A DNA stretch of 54,876 nucleotides. It comes from Candidatus Aphodenecus pullistercoris (GTDB lineage Bacteria; Spirochaetota; Spirochaetia; Sphaerochaetales; Sphaerochaetaceae). Below, one piece after another: positions 8,607 through 16,511 of the stretch. The notes beneath the pieces were generated by a model that made no database searches, had not been told where the DNA came from, and saw only the letters and a program-made list of their open reading frames with translations. The stretch is from assembly GCA_017694495.1 (NCBI GenBank), contig JADIMU010000057.1, forward strand, positions 1 through 54,876, read 5' to 3'. Each line of letters opens with the position of its first letter. Positions within the stretch are counted from its first letter, which is position 1. The translations under genes were made by a program, and so were the position numbers.

Positions 8607-9191
8607 GGACAGACAGGCGAGACCTTTCCGGTTCACGGCGACGCTGTGCCCAAGGCTCCTGAGATGGTCCGCGACCAGACCTTCCACCTCTTTGCGGGCA
8701 TGGTGGCCGTAGCCGAGGAGGAAGGGGGTGAGCGTCACATTGCGGCTGTCCACGGACAGGGACTTCCAGCATAGCTGCTCCTTCAGCGTCACAAGGACCA
8801 TGTCGTCCCTGAGGTGGTGCTGGAGCATGTCGAGCTCTTCGATGTGGCCGCCTTCCTCCCCATGGGCCACGAGTATGTGGCAGTGTCCTTCCTTCTCCTC
8901 AAGGGATGATGACAGAATCTGTGCGACCTGATGCGCGTCATCTTCGCAGGAGAGCAGTGGAGCCGAGACGGGCTTGCCCGATGAGGCCAGGCGCCTCCAG
9001 AGGCCACCCTTCTGGATGAGGAGGGGCAGTATGACGGTCCCTTCGCCATCCGCCTCGAGCGCCTCCTGGATGTGGGCCGTCCGCCAGGGGCAGGGGAGGA
9101 GGGCGCCGACGGAGGTGGCGAGCCTGTCCACTTCCTGCTGCGCCTGGCTGTCCCGGCTTTCGAATGCGACGATGAGGGCCTTTGGTTCCAT
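8541..9191 (-). CDS. CbiK-like sirohydrochlorin metal chelatase
   Basis: 216 residues, somewhat shorter than the roughly 260 of anaerobic cobaltochelatase CbiK. Two family motifs are visible: VAHGEEGGH around H110, matching the GHG segment with the first metal-binding histidine, and LTPFLLGYGHHA around H163/H164, matching the 'PFMLVAGDHA' segment with the second. The family inserts Co2+ (or Fe2+) into sirohydrochlorin or related tetrapyrroles. No signal peptide is seen, so it is probably cytoplasmic. It is convergent with the ABC importer and close to the sirohaem-dependent fusion, so iron insertion for sirohaem or metal handling of an imported tetrapyrrole are both possible. There is no Shine-Dalgarno; a promoter abuts the ATG. 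Confidence 0.72.
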   Translation of the reverse strand: MEPKALIVAFESRDSQAQQEVDRLATSVGALLPCPWRTAHIQEALEADGEGTVILPLLIQKGGLWRRLASSGKPVSAPLLSCEDDAHQVAQILSSSLEEKEGHCHILVAHGEEGGHIEELDMLQHHLRDDMVLVTLKEQLCWKSLSVDSRNVTLTPFLLGYGHHARKEVEGLVADHLRSLGHSVAVNRKGLACLSSDFARIFARHFDEELDKLALG

Positions 9192-9197
9192 GAGTCA

Positions 9198-9227
9198 AGG
9201 ATGGCAGGCATGGGCGCTTCGAGACAA
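9198..9227 (-). promoter_or_regulatory. Promoter of chelatase gene, predicted leaderless
   Basis: Minus strand: TTGTCT (9222-9227), 18-base spacer, extended -10 TGC-CATCCT (hexamer 9198-9203), then only six bases to the ATG at 9191. No ribosome-binding sequence fits between them. Confidence 0.45.
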
Positions 9228-9321
9228 GGGCTTGATTGAAGCGTAGAATAGTGTAGCAAGTGCGTTGGAAAATGCATTCGCGCCGCCCGGATGCGGGCTC
9301 AAAGTTCAAGAGGAGGCCATT

Positions 9322-11121
9322 ATGCTATACCCAAGGGTCGGCAGGAGCCGCAGCGTCCTTTCCCTGGATGGACTGTGGACATTCTGCCTCGATGACGGAA
9401 CACATGATGAGAGGCTGGACGAGGACTTCATCCGCGCCAACGGCGAAGTGATGAGCGTGCCGGCAAGCTACAATGACCAGAAGGACGACATCCGCTACCG
9501 TGAGCACTACGGCTGGGCCTACTACGAGAGGTCCGTGACCATCCCGGCATGCTATGCCGGTCAGAGGCTCTTCCTGCGCTTCGACGCAGTGACGCATGCG
9601 GCCGTCGTGTACATCAATGGCAAGGAAGTATGCCGCCACAAGGGAGGCTTCCTGCCCTTCACTGTGGAGCTCGAGGGAATCGCCGAAGCCGGAGACAGCT
9701 TCACGCTCTCAGTCGCAGTCGACAACCGCGTCAGCCATTCGACCTTGCCCGTAGGCAATGAGGATGGAACAGCCTTCTTCGGCAGCGACAACGCCGGAGT
9801 GCCCTCCGTAGAGGCTGCCAAGCGCTGGAGGAAGAAGCGCAATCTTCCCAACTTCGACTTCTTCAACTACGCAGGACTCAACAGGAGCGTCAGACTGTGC
9901 TCGACACCGAAGGACTACATCGAGGACATTACGCTCGTCCCCTCCGTCGATGGCAAGGACGGTCTTGTCCGCTACAGCGTCTCGACTGTGGGAGAGGGCC
10001 AGGTCGGCATCGAGATCCTCTCGAGGGAGGGTGAGGTCGTCGCCCGTGGCGAGGGCAGTGAAGGCGAGATCCGGATCGCCGACGCCCACCTGTGGAACCC
10101 CTGGCCGGAGGATCCATACCTCTATACGGCGCGCGTGTCCTTCGCTGAGGACGTCTACTGCGAGCCTTTCGGCATCAGGACTGTGGAGGTGAGGGGGCAT
10201 GAGTTCCTGATCAACGGCAAGCCCTTCTACTTCAAAGGCTTCGGCAAGCATGAGGACAGCGCCATCCATGGCCGCGGCCTCGATCTGGCCTACGATGTGC
10301 GCGACATGAGCCTGATCCGCTGGCTGGGAGCCAACTCCTTCCGCACGAGCCACTACCCCTACGCCGAGGAGATGTACCAGCTTGCCGACGAGCAGGGCGT
10401 GGTCATCATCGACGAGACGCCGGCCGTCGGCATCGGAGGCTCTCCTGTAGATCCGTACACGACCTTCGACATCAGGAAGCACCATGAGGATGTCATCCGC
10501 GACCTCATCGCCCGCGACAAGAACCATCCTTCCGTCGTCATGTGGAGCATGGCCAACGAGCCGGACACTGAGCACTTCCCCGAGTCTGCGCGCGACTACT
10601 GGGTGAGCCTCTACCACTATACCCACTCCCTCGACCCGCAGGACAGGCCCGTGACCTTCGTCTGCTGCCAGAACAACTACGAGGTCGACCTGGCCACCCG
10701 CGAGATGGACGTCGTGTGCATCAACCGTTACTACGGCTGGTACAACCTCTCGGGCGACATGGAGGCGGCCGTCTATGCCCTGAACCTCGAACTCGACTTC
10801 TGGCAGAAGATCGACAAGCCTCTGATCATGACGGAGTACGGCGCCGACACCTTGCCAGGCCACCATCTGACTGTGCCCGAGATGTTCAGCGAGGAGTTCC
10901 AGGTCATGTACTACGACCTGATCGACCAGGCCTTCGACAAGAGACCCTTCGTCGTGGGCGAGCACCCTTGGAACTTCGCCGACTTCAACACGATACAGGG
11001 CGTCTACAGGGCCGACGGCAACCGCAAGGGCCTCCTGACGAGGGACCGCAAGCCCAAGCTGGCCGCCCACTACTTCAGGAAGAGGTGGCACGACATTCCG
11101 AACTTCGGGTACAAAAAATAG
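9322..11121 (+). CDS. uidA: Beta-glucuronidase (GH2)
   Basis: 599 residues, nearly the length of E. coli GusA (603). It hydrolyses beta-D-glucuronides. Order of domains: jelly-roll sugar-binding (about 1-180), immunoglobulin-like (about 180-275), TIM barrel (about 275-599). The acid/base Glu413 is in MANEPD, the nucleophile Glu505 in MTEYGAD, and the glucuronate-recognising N-x-K motif is present (N567-R-K569 in GNRKGLLTRDRKPK); this motif separates glucuronidases from GH2 galactosidases. No signal peptide, so cytoplasmic. ATG 9322 was chosen because AGGAGG lies just upstream; an in-frame ATG at 9265 has none. No loop-1-type long insertion stands out. A strong terminator follows. Confidence 0.95.
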   Translation: MLYPRVGRSRSVLSLDGLWTFCLDDGTHDERLDEDFIRANGEVMSVPASYNDQKDDIRYREHYGWAYYERSVTIPACYAGQRLFLRFDAVTHAAVVYINGKEVCRHKGGFLPFTVELEGIAEAGDSFTLSVAVDNRVSHSTLPVGNEDGTAFFGSDNAGVPSVEAAKRWRKKRNLPNFDFFNYAGLNRSVRLCSTPKDYIEDITLVPSVDGKDGLVRYSVSTVGEGQVGIEILSREGEVVARGEGSEGEIRIADAHLWNPWPEDPYLYTARVSFAEDVYCEPFGIRTVEVRGHEFLINGKPFYFKGFGKHEDSAIHGRGLDLAYDVRDMSLIRWLGANSFRTSHYPYAEEMYQLADEQGVVIIDETPAVGIGGSPVDPYTTFDIRKHHEDVIRDLIARDKNHPSVVMWSMANEPDTEHFPESARDYWVSLYHYTHSLDPQDRPVTFVCCQNNYEVDLATREMDVVCINRYYGWYNLSGDMEAAVYALNLELDFWQKIDKPLIMTEYGADTLPGHHLTVPEMFSEEFQVMYYDLIDQAFDKRPFVVGEHPWNFADFNTIQGVYRADGNRKGLLTRDRKPKLAAHYFRKRWHDIPNFGYKK

Positions 11122-11127
11122 ACGGAT

Positions 11128-11161
11128 GGGGGAGAGTGCAGCAATGCATCTCCCCATTTTT
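11128..11161 (+). terminator. Intrinsic terminator after beta-glucuronidase
   Basis: Stem GGGGAGA-(G bulge)-TGCA, loop GCAA, TGCA-TCTCCCC, then ATTTTT. It starts seven bases after the uidA stop. Confidence 0.85.
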
Positions 11162-11223
11162 CCACCCGCCTTGTGGCCAGAAGACGGCTTTTAGGCTATC
11201 CTTGGTGCAAGGAGGAGCCGCCT

Positions 11224-12678
11224 ATGGACATCGCGAGACAGGCCAAGGAAGTCAGCCTCTCGGTGCTTCCCATCGCACTGCTGTCCATCATCCTGTCGCT
11301 TGCGCTGGGAATAATGGACTGGGGTGAGCTGGGAGCCTTCATGCTGTCGTGCGTCCTGGTCATCGTCGGACTCACCATCTTCCTGACCGGAGTGGATGTA
11401 GGCCTCCTGCCTGTGGGCGGCAGGCTTGGAACCGCCATGACGCGCTCACACAACATCCTGATACTGGTCCTCTCTGCCTTCCTGCTTGGGGCGATCATCA
11501 CGATACCCGAGCCCGATGTCCAGGTCCTGGCGACGCAGGTGGCCGAAGTCGATCCCTCCATGCCCACACAGGCCCTCACCTGGGCCATAGCCATAGGCGT
11601 GGGCATCTTCCTCGCCATCTCGCTGGTCCGTACCGTCCTGGGCTGGTCGATGAAGCTCATCCTGGCACTCAGCTACACAGCCATCTTCATCCTCGCATTC
11701 TTCAACAACGACTTCCTCGTCTCCGTCGCCTTCGACTCCGGCGGCGCTACGACAGGTCCCCTGTCGGTCCCCTTCATCATGGCCCTGGGCATGGGCGTCG
11801 CCTCGCTGAGGCATGGTGACGAGGAGGCGAGCTTCGGCTACGTCGCCCTCTCATCGGTCGGCCCAGTCATGGCCGTCCTGGTCCTGGGACTCTTCTTCAG
11901 CTCGTCCTCTGCACTCGCGCCCGACACCAGTGCACAGGCGGCCCTCTCCCTGGGCAGACTCTTCCAGACGAAGGCGAGCGAGGTGGGCACATCGCTGCTG
12001 CCTCTCGTCGCAGTCCTGGTCCTGTGCCAGATCCTCTTCCTGCGCATGCCGCGCATCGAGGCCACCAGGGTCGCCGTCGGCATCGTGTGGGCCTACATCG
12101 GCATCGTCGTCTTCTTCACGGGCGTCGAGTACTCCTTCTCATCCGTCGCCCGCCAGCTGGGAGCCGCCCTCATGGCCTCCAGTCCCTGGCTGCTGTACGT
12201 GTGCGGCTTCGTCTTCGGCCTGTGCGTCGTCCTCGCTGAGCCTGCCGTCCTGGTCCTGACAGGCCAGGTCGAGGAGGCGAGCAACGGCCGCATCCCGCGC
12301 CGCCTCATGCTCGCGGCCCTGGCCCTGGGCGTGGGACTCGCCGTGGTCCTGGCCCTTGTGAGGACAGTCAACGACCTTTCGATCTGGTACTTCATACTCC
12401 CGGGCTATGCCCTGATCATGCTTGCGATGCTGGCCACGCCGGGCCTCTTCTCCGCCATAGCCTTCGACTCCGGCGGGGTCGCCACGGGGCCGATGAGCTC
12501 GACCTTCCTGCTGCCCCTGGCCATTGGAGCGGCCAGCGGCAACGCCGCGCTTGGCCTGACCGCATCCTTCGGAATGATCGCCATGATAGCCATGATGCCC
12601 ATCCTCCTCGTGGAGGTCCTGGGCATCTGGTACGCCCACCAGGAGAGGAAGTCGAGGCGACAGGAGGGGAAGAAATGA
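11224..12678 (+). CDS. DUF1538 family membrane protein (two repeats)
   Basis: 484 residues, almost entirely hydrophobic, with about 12-14 membrane helices in two DUF1538 repeats. Each repeat carries the same signature, FDSGGATTGPLS (about 174-185) and FDSGGVATGPMS (about 416-427), which probably faces a central pathway; transport is likely but the substrate is unknown. ATG 11224 is preceded by AAGGAGGAGC at good spacing, so I reject the longer in-frame start at 11173. The stop overlaps the start of a PII-like regulator (ATGA), suggesting direct control of this protein by the regulator in the manner of AmtB and GlnK. Confidence 0.85.
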   Translation: MDIARQAKEVSLSVLPIALLSIILSLALGIMDWGELGAFMLSCVLVIVGLTIFLTGVDVGLLPVGGRLGTAMTRSHNILILVLSAFLLGAIITIPEPDVQVLATQVAEVDPSMPTQALTWAIAIGVGIFLAISLVRTVLGWSMKLILALSYTAIFILAFFNNDFLVSVAFDSGGATTGPLSVPFIMALGMGVASLRHGDEEASFGYVALSSVGPVMAVLVLGLFFSSSSALAPDTSAQAALSLGRLFQTKASEVGTSLLPLVAVLVLCQILFLRMPRIEATRVAVGIVWAYIGIVVFFTGVEYSFSSVARQLGAALMASSPWLLYVCGFVFGLCVVLAEPAVLVLTGQVEEASNGRIPRRLMLAALALGVGLAVVLALVRTVNDLSIWYFILPGYALIMLAMLATPGLFSAIAFDSGGVATGPMSSTFLLPLAIGAASGNAALGLTASFGMIAMIAMMPILLVEVLGIWYAHQERKSRRQEGKK

Positions 12679-13265
12679 GACAGATGCTCACTGCGATAGT
12701 AAGACGTGGCCAGTGCAGGCCCGTCATGGAGGCCGCAAGGAGGGCGGGAGCCCCCGGAGGCACCATCTTCTACGCCCGGGGCACGGCCTCGAGCACGATA
12801 CTTGCCGCCCTCGGCCTTGGGGACGGCTACAAGGACGTCCTCGTCAGCTTCATGGACGAGGAGGTCCTGGACAAGGCCATCAGAGAGATCCGGGGCGGCC
12901 ATGCCAAGGGCATGCTGCTCGCCTCGCCATGCATCGAAGGTGATGAGGAGGTTCCTATGGATTGCAAGTGGCGGCTGGTCGAAGTCATCTGCGAGGAGGG
13001 CTACAGCGAGGACATAATGGCGGTTGCGCGCAAGGCCGGGGCCAAGGGTGGCACAGTCGTCAACGCCCACGGAACGAGCACTCCTGACGACGTGAAGTTC
13101 TTCGGTACCCCGATCGTGCCCGAGAAGGAGATCCTCATGGTCGTCATGGAGGAGGACAAGGCCGACGCGGTCGTCAAGGCGATCGAAGGCATGGAGGTCC
13201 TGCGCCAGAAGGGCCGCGCCGTCATGTTCACCCTGCCTGTGAGCCGCTTCGTCAACCTTTCCTGA
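12675..13265 (+). CDS. Tandem PII-like (nitrogen regulator family) protein
   Basis: 196 residues made of two PII-like ferredoxin folds: about 1-95 with GAPGGTIFYARGTAS, and about 100-196 with GAKGGTVVNAHGTST. Each shows the beta-alpha-beta pattern and ends with a strand like ILMVVMEED. PII proteins are trimers of one domain; two domains in one chain would allow a trimer of tandem units or a pseudo-symmetric assembly. The canonical T-loop tyrosine/RG motif is not visible, so uridylylation is unlikely. The gene overlaps the DUF1538 gene by four bases. It probably senses a nucleotide and gates that membrane protein (inference). Its 3' end overlaps the convergent LysR gene by 14 bases. Confidence 0.85.
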   Translation: MRQMLTAIVRRGQCRPVMEAARRAGAPGGTIFYARGTASSTILAALGLGDGYKDVLVSFMDEEVLDKAIREIRGGHAKGMLLASPCIEGDEEVPMDCKWRLVEVICEEGYSEDIMAVARKAGAKGGTVVNAHGTSTPDDVKFFGTPIVPEKEILMVVMEEDKADAVVKAIEGMEVLRQKGRAVMFTLPVSRFVNLS

Positions 13266-14127
13266 GTTCTGATGTGATGTGGTCCAGGAAGGCTGCCGCC
13301 GCCTGGCCCAAGGCCTGACCCGGCTTCCAGGCGATGAGGCTGCCCGTCTCCAGTAGAGGAGTGAAGGGTACGAAGACCGTGCCCTCGGTCAGAGCGCCAA
13401 GGTCGAGGGCCAGAGCCACACCGACACCCTCGGCAACCATCGCACCTGCGTTGCGTCCCAGGTTGAAGGTCGCCGCAACTCTGGCATCAGCGATCTTCTG
13501 CCCCATCCACTTCTCGATCGGCTTCCAGACCTCCCTGCGCGAGGGGAGGATGAGCATCTGTCCATCGAGGTCCTCAGGTCCTATCGCCTCCTTATGCGCC
13601 AGCGGCGACGAGGCGGGGACGATGGCCCCCCAGCTGTCCATCACAGGAAGCTGGCATGTCTCATAATCCTTGCGCACTGCCGGCTCCGTCAGCAGCCCGA
13701 TGTCAGCCAGCCCCTGGTCCAGGCGCTGCCTGATCGCATCGACGTTGGCGCTGTGGACGGTGAAGCGCACTGCCCGATGGGCGGCGCGGAAGCTGGCCAT
13801 CAGAGAGAAGAGTAGGCTGGCTCCTCGGCTTTCCGTGCATGCGATGGCCACTTCTCCCGAAAGCTCTCCCCGCTGGGACCTGAGCGAGAGCGAGGTCCTG
13901 TCCGCAAGCTCGACGAGCGTCTGGGCCCTCTGGCGGAGGAAGATTCCATCCTCTGTAAGCGTGATGCCCTTGTGCCCGCGCTCGATGAGGCGCACTCCAA
14001 GCTCATCCTCGAGCTCTGCGATCTGGCGCGAGAGCGTCGGCTGGGTCAGGTTGAGGATCTGTGATGCCCTGGTCATGTTCCCCGTCTGGGCGATGGTGAG
14101 GAAGTAGCGAAGTACTCTGAGTTCCAT
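13252..14127 (-). CDS. LysR-family transcriptional regulator
   Basis: 291 residues. The N-terminal winged helix-turn-helix (about 1-65; MELRVLRYFLTIAQTGNMTR then QPTLSRQIAELE) is typical of LysR, followed by a two-lobe effector domain (about 88-291). I start at ATG 14127 because this gives the standard MELRxLRYF N-terminus; in-frame ATGs at 14136 and 14157 are possible. The gene is divergent from the cupin/CMD pair, the usual arrangement for a LysR regulator and its target. A perfect T-N11-A palindrome lies between (14143-14157). The effector is unknown. Confidence 0.9.
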   Translation of the reverse strand: MELRVLRYFLTIAQTGNMTRASQILNLTQPTLSRQIAELEDELGVRLIERGHKGITLTEDGIFLRQRAQTLVELADRTSLSLRSQRGELSGEVAIACTESRGASLLFSLMASFRAAHRAVRFTVHSANVDAIRQRLDQGLADIGLLTEPAVRKDYETCQLPVMDSWGAIVPASSPLAHKEAIGPEDLDGQMLILPSRREVWKPIEKWMGQKIADARVAATFNLGRNAGAMVAEGVGVALALDLGALTEGTVFVPFTPLLETGSLIAWKPGQALGQAAAAFLDHITSELRKG

Positions 14128-14134
14128 ACTCCTC

Positions 14135-14140
14135 ATGGTA
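14135..14140 (-). promoter_or_regulatory. -10 element of lysR gene, predicted leaderless
   Basis: TACCAT on the minus strand, seven bases before the ATG at 14127. No clear -35; the LysR palindrome covers the region just upstream. Confidence 0.35.
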
Positions 14141-14142
14141 CC

Positions 14143-14157
14143 ATGCCTTTCAGGCAT
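14143..14157. promoter_or_regulatory. Candidate LysR operator (T-N11-A palindrome)
   Basis: ATGCCT-TTC-AGGCAT is a perfect 6-3-6 inverted repeat containing the T-N11-A core that LysR-type regulators bind. It lies just upstream of the lysR -10 and about 75 bases before the divergent cupin start, as expected for an autorepressing activator. Confidence 0.6.
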
Positions 14158-14179
14158 CGTTCAGGCTTTGCACAAAGTA

Positions 14180-14206
14180 TTGGACATTCCCCCATCCCAC
14201 GATTAT
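14180..14206 (+). promoter_or_regulatory. Possible promoter of cupin/CMD operon
   Basis: TTGGAC (14180-14185) and GATTAT (14201-14206) with a short 15-base spacing, downstream of the LysR palindrome. Sub-optimal spacing would suit an activator-dependent promoter. Confidence 0.3.
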
Positions 14207-14233
14207 GTTTTCCCACGTATGGAGGAAAGAGGA

Positions 14234-14671
14234 ATGAGGATCAGCGACAAGGACGAATTCGACAAAGCGAACATCTTCGGCCAGGGCATGCCTAACGAGG
14301 CCTACGCCAAGTATTTCATCGGACACAGCTGGCTCAACGGCCTTTCCAGTCCCGAATGCGGTCTGGCGATGGCCAACGTCACCTTCGAGCCCGGCTGCCG
14401 CAACAACTGGCATATCCATCATGCGGCCACCGGTGGAGGCCAGATGCTCATATGCACGGCCGGAAGCGGCTGGTACCAGGAGTGGGGCAAGGATCCCGTC
14501 AGCCTGGAGCCCGGAGTGGTCATAGCGATTCCTGCCGGCGTAAAGCACTGGCATGGTGCGAAGGCTGACAGCTGGTTCAGCCACATTGCCTTCGACATTC
14601 CGGGCACTGAGCAGCACAACGAATGGCTCGAGAGCGTCGACGACGACTACTACGCCGCCCTGGAGGGTTGA
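14234..14671 (+). CDS. Cupin-domain protein
   Basis: 145 residues, a single conserved beta-barrel. Cupin motif 1 is H60-I-H62 ... Q70 and motif 2 is PGVVIAIPAG with H105. The usual metal-binding Glu of motif 1 is replaced by Gln70, but the histidines suggest a metal is still bound. GGAGGAAAGAGG precedes ATG 14234, so I reject longer in-frame starts. It is followed after one base by a carboxymuconolactone-decarboxylase-family gene, a common pairing in which the cupin and CMD proteins are thought to act on small carbonyl, quinone or aromatic compounds. The substrate is unknown. Likely controlled by the divergent LysR regulator. Confidence 0.85.
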   Translation: MRISDKDEFDKANIFGQGMPNEAYAKYFIGHSWLNGLSSPECGLAMANVTFEPGCRNNWHIHHAATGGGQMLICTAGSGWYQEWGKDPVSLEPGVVIAIPAGVKHWHGAKADSWFSHIAFDIPGTEQHNEWLESVDDDYYAALEG

Positions 14672-14672
14672 G

Positions 14673-15365
14673 ATGAGGAACTACAGGAAGAGCGACCCTG
14701 AGCTGGCAAGGATTGTGGAACGTTTCGCATACACGGAGGTCGCAAAGGACGGGGAGCACCAGCTGAAGGGCAATGACCGCCATCTGGCCATCCTCTCGGC
14801 CCTGATGGGCTGTGGAGGCGTCGACCTCTTCGCACTCGAGCTGGAGAGGGCCATCGATGATGGCTTCGACCCCGTCGCCGCCCGCGAGCTCGTCTACCAG
14901 GGCAACGACTACCTGGGCATGGGTAGGACTCTGCCCTTCCTCGAGGAGCTGGACCGCGTGCTGGAGGAGAAGGGCATCATCTTGCCCCTTCCCGACCAGG
15001 GCACAGTGGGGGAGGAGGACAGGCTGGAGAAGGGCGCCCAGGCCCAGGGGGAGATCTTCGGCCCCCAGATGCTCGAGGCCTGGAAGGATGGCACCGTCAA
15101 CCGCCACCTGGCGGCCAACTGCTTCGGCGACTTCTATACGAGGAAGGGCCTCGACTTGAGGGAGAGGGAGCTTGTGACCTTCTGCTTCCTCCTCGCCCAG
15201 GGAGGCTGCGAGCCGCAGCTCGTGGCCCACAGCAGGGGTAACATGAACATGGGCAACGACGCCTCCTATCTGGAGAGCGTCACTCTCAACGTCCTGCCCT
15301 ACGTCGGCTACCCGCGCAGCCTCAATGCCCTTGCGGCCGTCAGGAAGGCCTGCAGCGGCCAGTGA
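14673..15365 (+). CDS. Carboxymuconolactone decarboxylase (CMD/AhpD-like) family protein
   Basis: 230 residues, helical, containing two CMD units (about 35-110 and 130-225). The second carries the typical ERELVTFCFLLAQGGCEPQL then AHSRGN segment, matching the family's E...C...H relay; the first unit has MGCGGVDLFALE. Such proteins are either decarboxylases or thiol-dependent peroxidase partners; no CxxC of the AhpD type is evident, so an AhpD role is doubtful. The start follows the cupin stop directly and uses GGAGGG inside the cupin 3' end. Confidence 0.82.
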   Translation: MRNYRKSDPELARIVERFAYTEVAKDGEHQLKGNDRHLAILSALMGCGGVDLFALELERAIDDGFDPVAARELVYQGNDYLGMGRTLPFLEELDRVLEEKGIILPLPDQGTVGEEDRLEKGAQAQGEIFGPQMLEAWKDGTVNRHLAANCFGDFYTRKGLDLRERELVTFCFLLAQGGCEPQLVAHSRGNMNMGNDASYLESVTLNVLPYVGYPRSLNALAAVRKACSGQ

Positions 15366-15393
15366 GACAAAGCTCATGGCCTGGTGCTATCAT
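15364..15393 (+). promoter_or_regulatory. Promoter of buk, predicted near-leaderless
   Basis: GAGACA (15364-15369), 18-base spacer, extended -10 TGC-TATCAT (hexamer 15388-15393), then eight bases to the ATG at 15402; no Shine-Dalgarno. Confidence 0.4.
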
Positions 15394-15401
15394 GCTGGGC
15401 C

Positions 15402-16511
15402 ATGAGGATTCTCGTAATAAACCCGGGCTCGACCTCGACCAAGATCAGCGTCTATGACGATGAGGCCGAGCTCTTCACACAGAGCGTCTTTCATGACGCT
15501 CCCCAGCTTCTCCAGTACCCGACGACCAACGACCAGCTGCCGATGAGGCGCGCTGTGGTCGAGGATCTGCTTCGCGCCCACGGCATCCCGATGGACAGCA
15601 TCGACGTCTTCGTCGGCCGTGGCGGCTGCGCCTACAGCCAGAAGGCGGGCGTCATGCGGATAGACCAGCGTCTCGTCGACGATACGAGGGACGACAAGGG
15701 CGGCAGCGACCACCCGGCCAAGCTTGGCGTCATGCTCGCCTGGCAGCTTGCCGAGGAGTATGGGCGCGCTGCCTTCACCCTGGACCCGACGAACGTCGAC
15801 GAATACGACGACGTGGCGAGGATCACTGGGATCAAGGGGGTCTACAGGCGTGCCCAGTCCCATGTGCTGAACCAGAAGGGCATAGCTCGCATCCACGCCG
15901 CGAAGCTGGGCCGCTCCTACGAGGAGTGCTCCTTCATAGTGTGTCACATCGATGGTGGCATTACTGTGGCGGCCCACAGGAATGGCCGCATGGTGGACGG
16001 AAGCGAGGGTGCGGGAGGCGAGGGCGCCTTCACGCCGACCAGACTGGGAAGCATCCCTGTCCTGGAGACTGTGCGCTGTCTGTCCAAGTGCAGCGTCGGC
16101 GAGCTCGAGGCCATGTGCTCCCGCTCAGGCGGCTTCGTCAGCCACTTCGGAACATCGTCCGCAGACAAGGTCCATGAGCTGGCAAGTCAGGGAGACGGAC
16201 ATGCCCGCCTCGTCTGGCAGGCCATGTGCTACCAGATCGCCAAGTCGATCGGAAGCATGGCCTGTGTCCTGTGCGGCAAGGTGGACGCCATCCTCCTCAC
16301 AGGAGGGCTCGTCCGCTTCCAGGACATCGTGGACTACATCGAGGCCCATTGCGCCTGGATCGCACCCATCTGTGTCTATCCTGGGGAAATCGAGCAGGAG
16401 GTCCTCGCCGGCGAAGTGCTGCGCGTCATGCGCGGCGAGGCTGAGGCGAGGGACTATACGGGTCAGCCCGTCTTCAGCGGTTTCAGCTGGGATGGGCAAG
16501 CAGGGAAATGA
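15402..16511 (+). CDS. buk: Butyrate kinase (ASKHA acetate/butyrate kinase family)
   Basis: 369 residues (family usually 355-360). It makes butyrate and ATP from butyryl-phosphate and ADP, the last step of one butyrate-fermentation route; branched-chain acids are also used by some members. The phosphate-binding start RILVINPGSTSTKISVY, the middle VCHIDGGITV segment and LLTGGLVRF near residue 298 are typical. ATG 15402 was chosen because the family begins exactly at this motif; six in-frame codons upstream are not needed. The usual partner, phosphate butyryltransferase (ptb), is not in the window. Convergent by 29 bases with the LysR remnant. Confidence 0.9.
   Translation: MRILVINPGSTSTKISVYDDEAELFTQSVFHDAPQLLQYPTTNDQLPMRRAVVEDLLRAHGIPMDSIDVFVGRGGCAYSQKAGVMRIDQRLVDDTRDDKGGSDHPAKLGVMLAWQLAEEYGRAAFTLDPTNVDEYDDVARITGIKGVYRRAQSHVLNQKGIARIHAAKLGRSYEECSFIVCHIDGGITVAAHRNGRMVDGSEGAGGEGAFTPTRLGSIPVLETVRCLSKCSVGELEAMCSRSGGFVSHFGTSSADKVHELASQGDGHARLVWQAMCYQIAKSIGSMACVLCGKVDAILLTGGLVRFQDIVDYIEAHCAWIAPICVYPGEIEQEVLAGEVLRVMRGEAEARDYTGQPVFSGFSWDGQAGK

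Noticed and set aside
9709-11157. 482-codon open frame on the minus strand
   Set aside because: Antisense to the beta-glucuronidase gene with its conserved catalytic residues.
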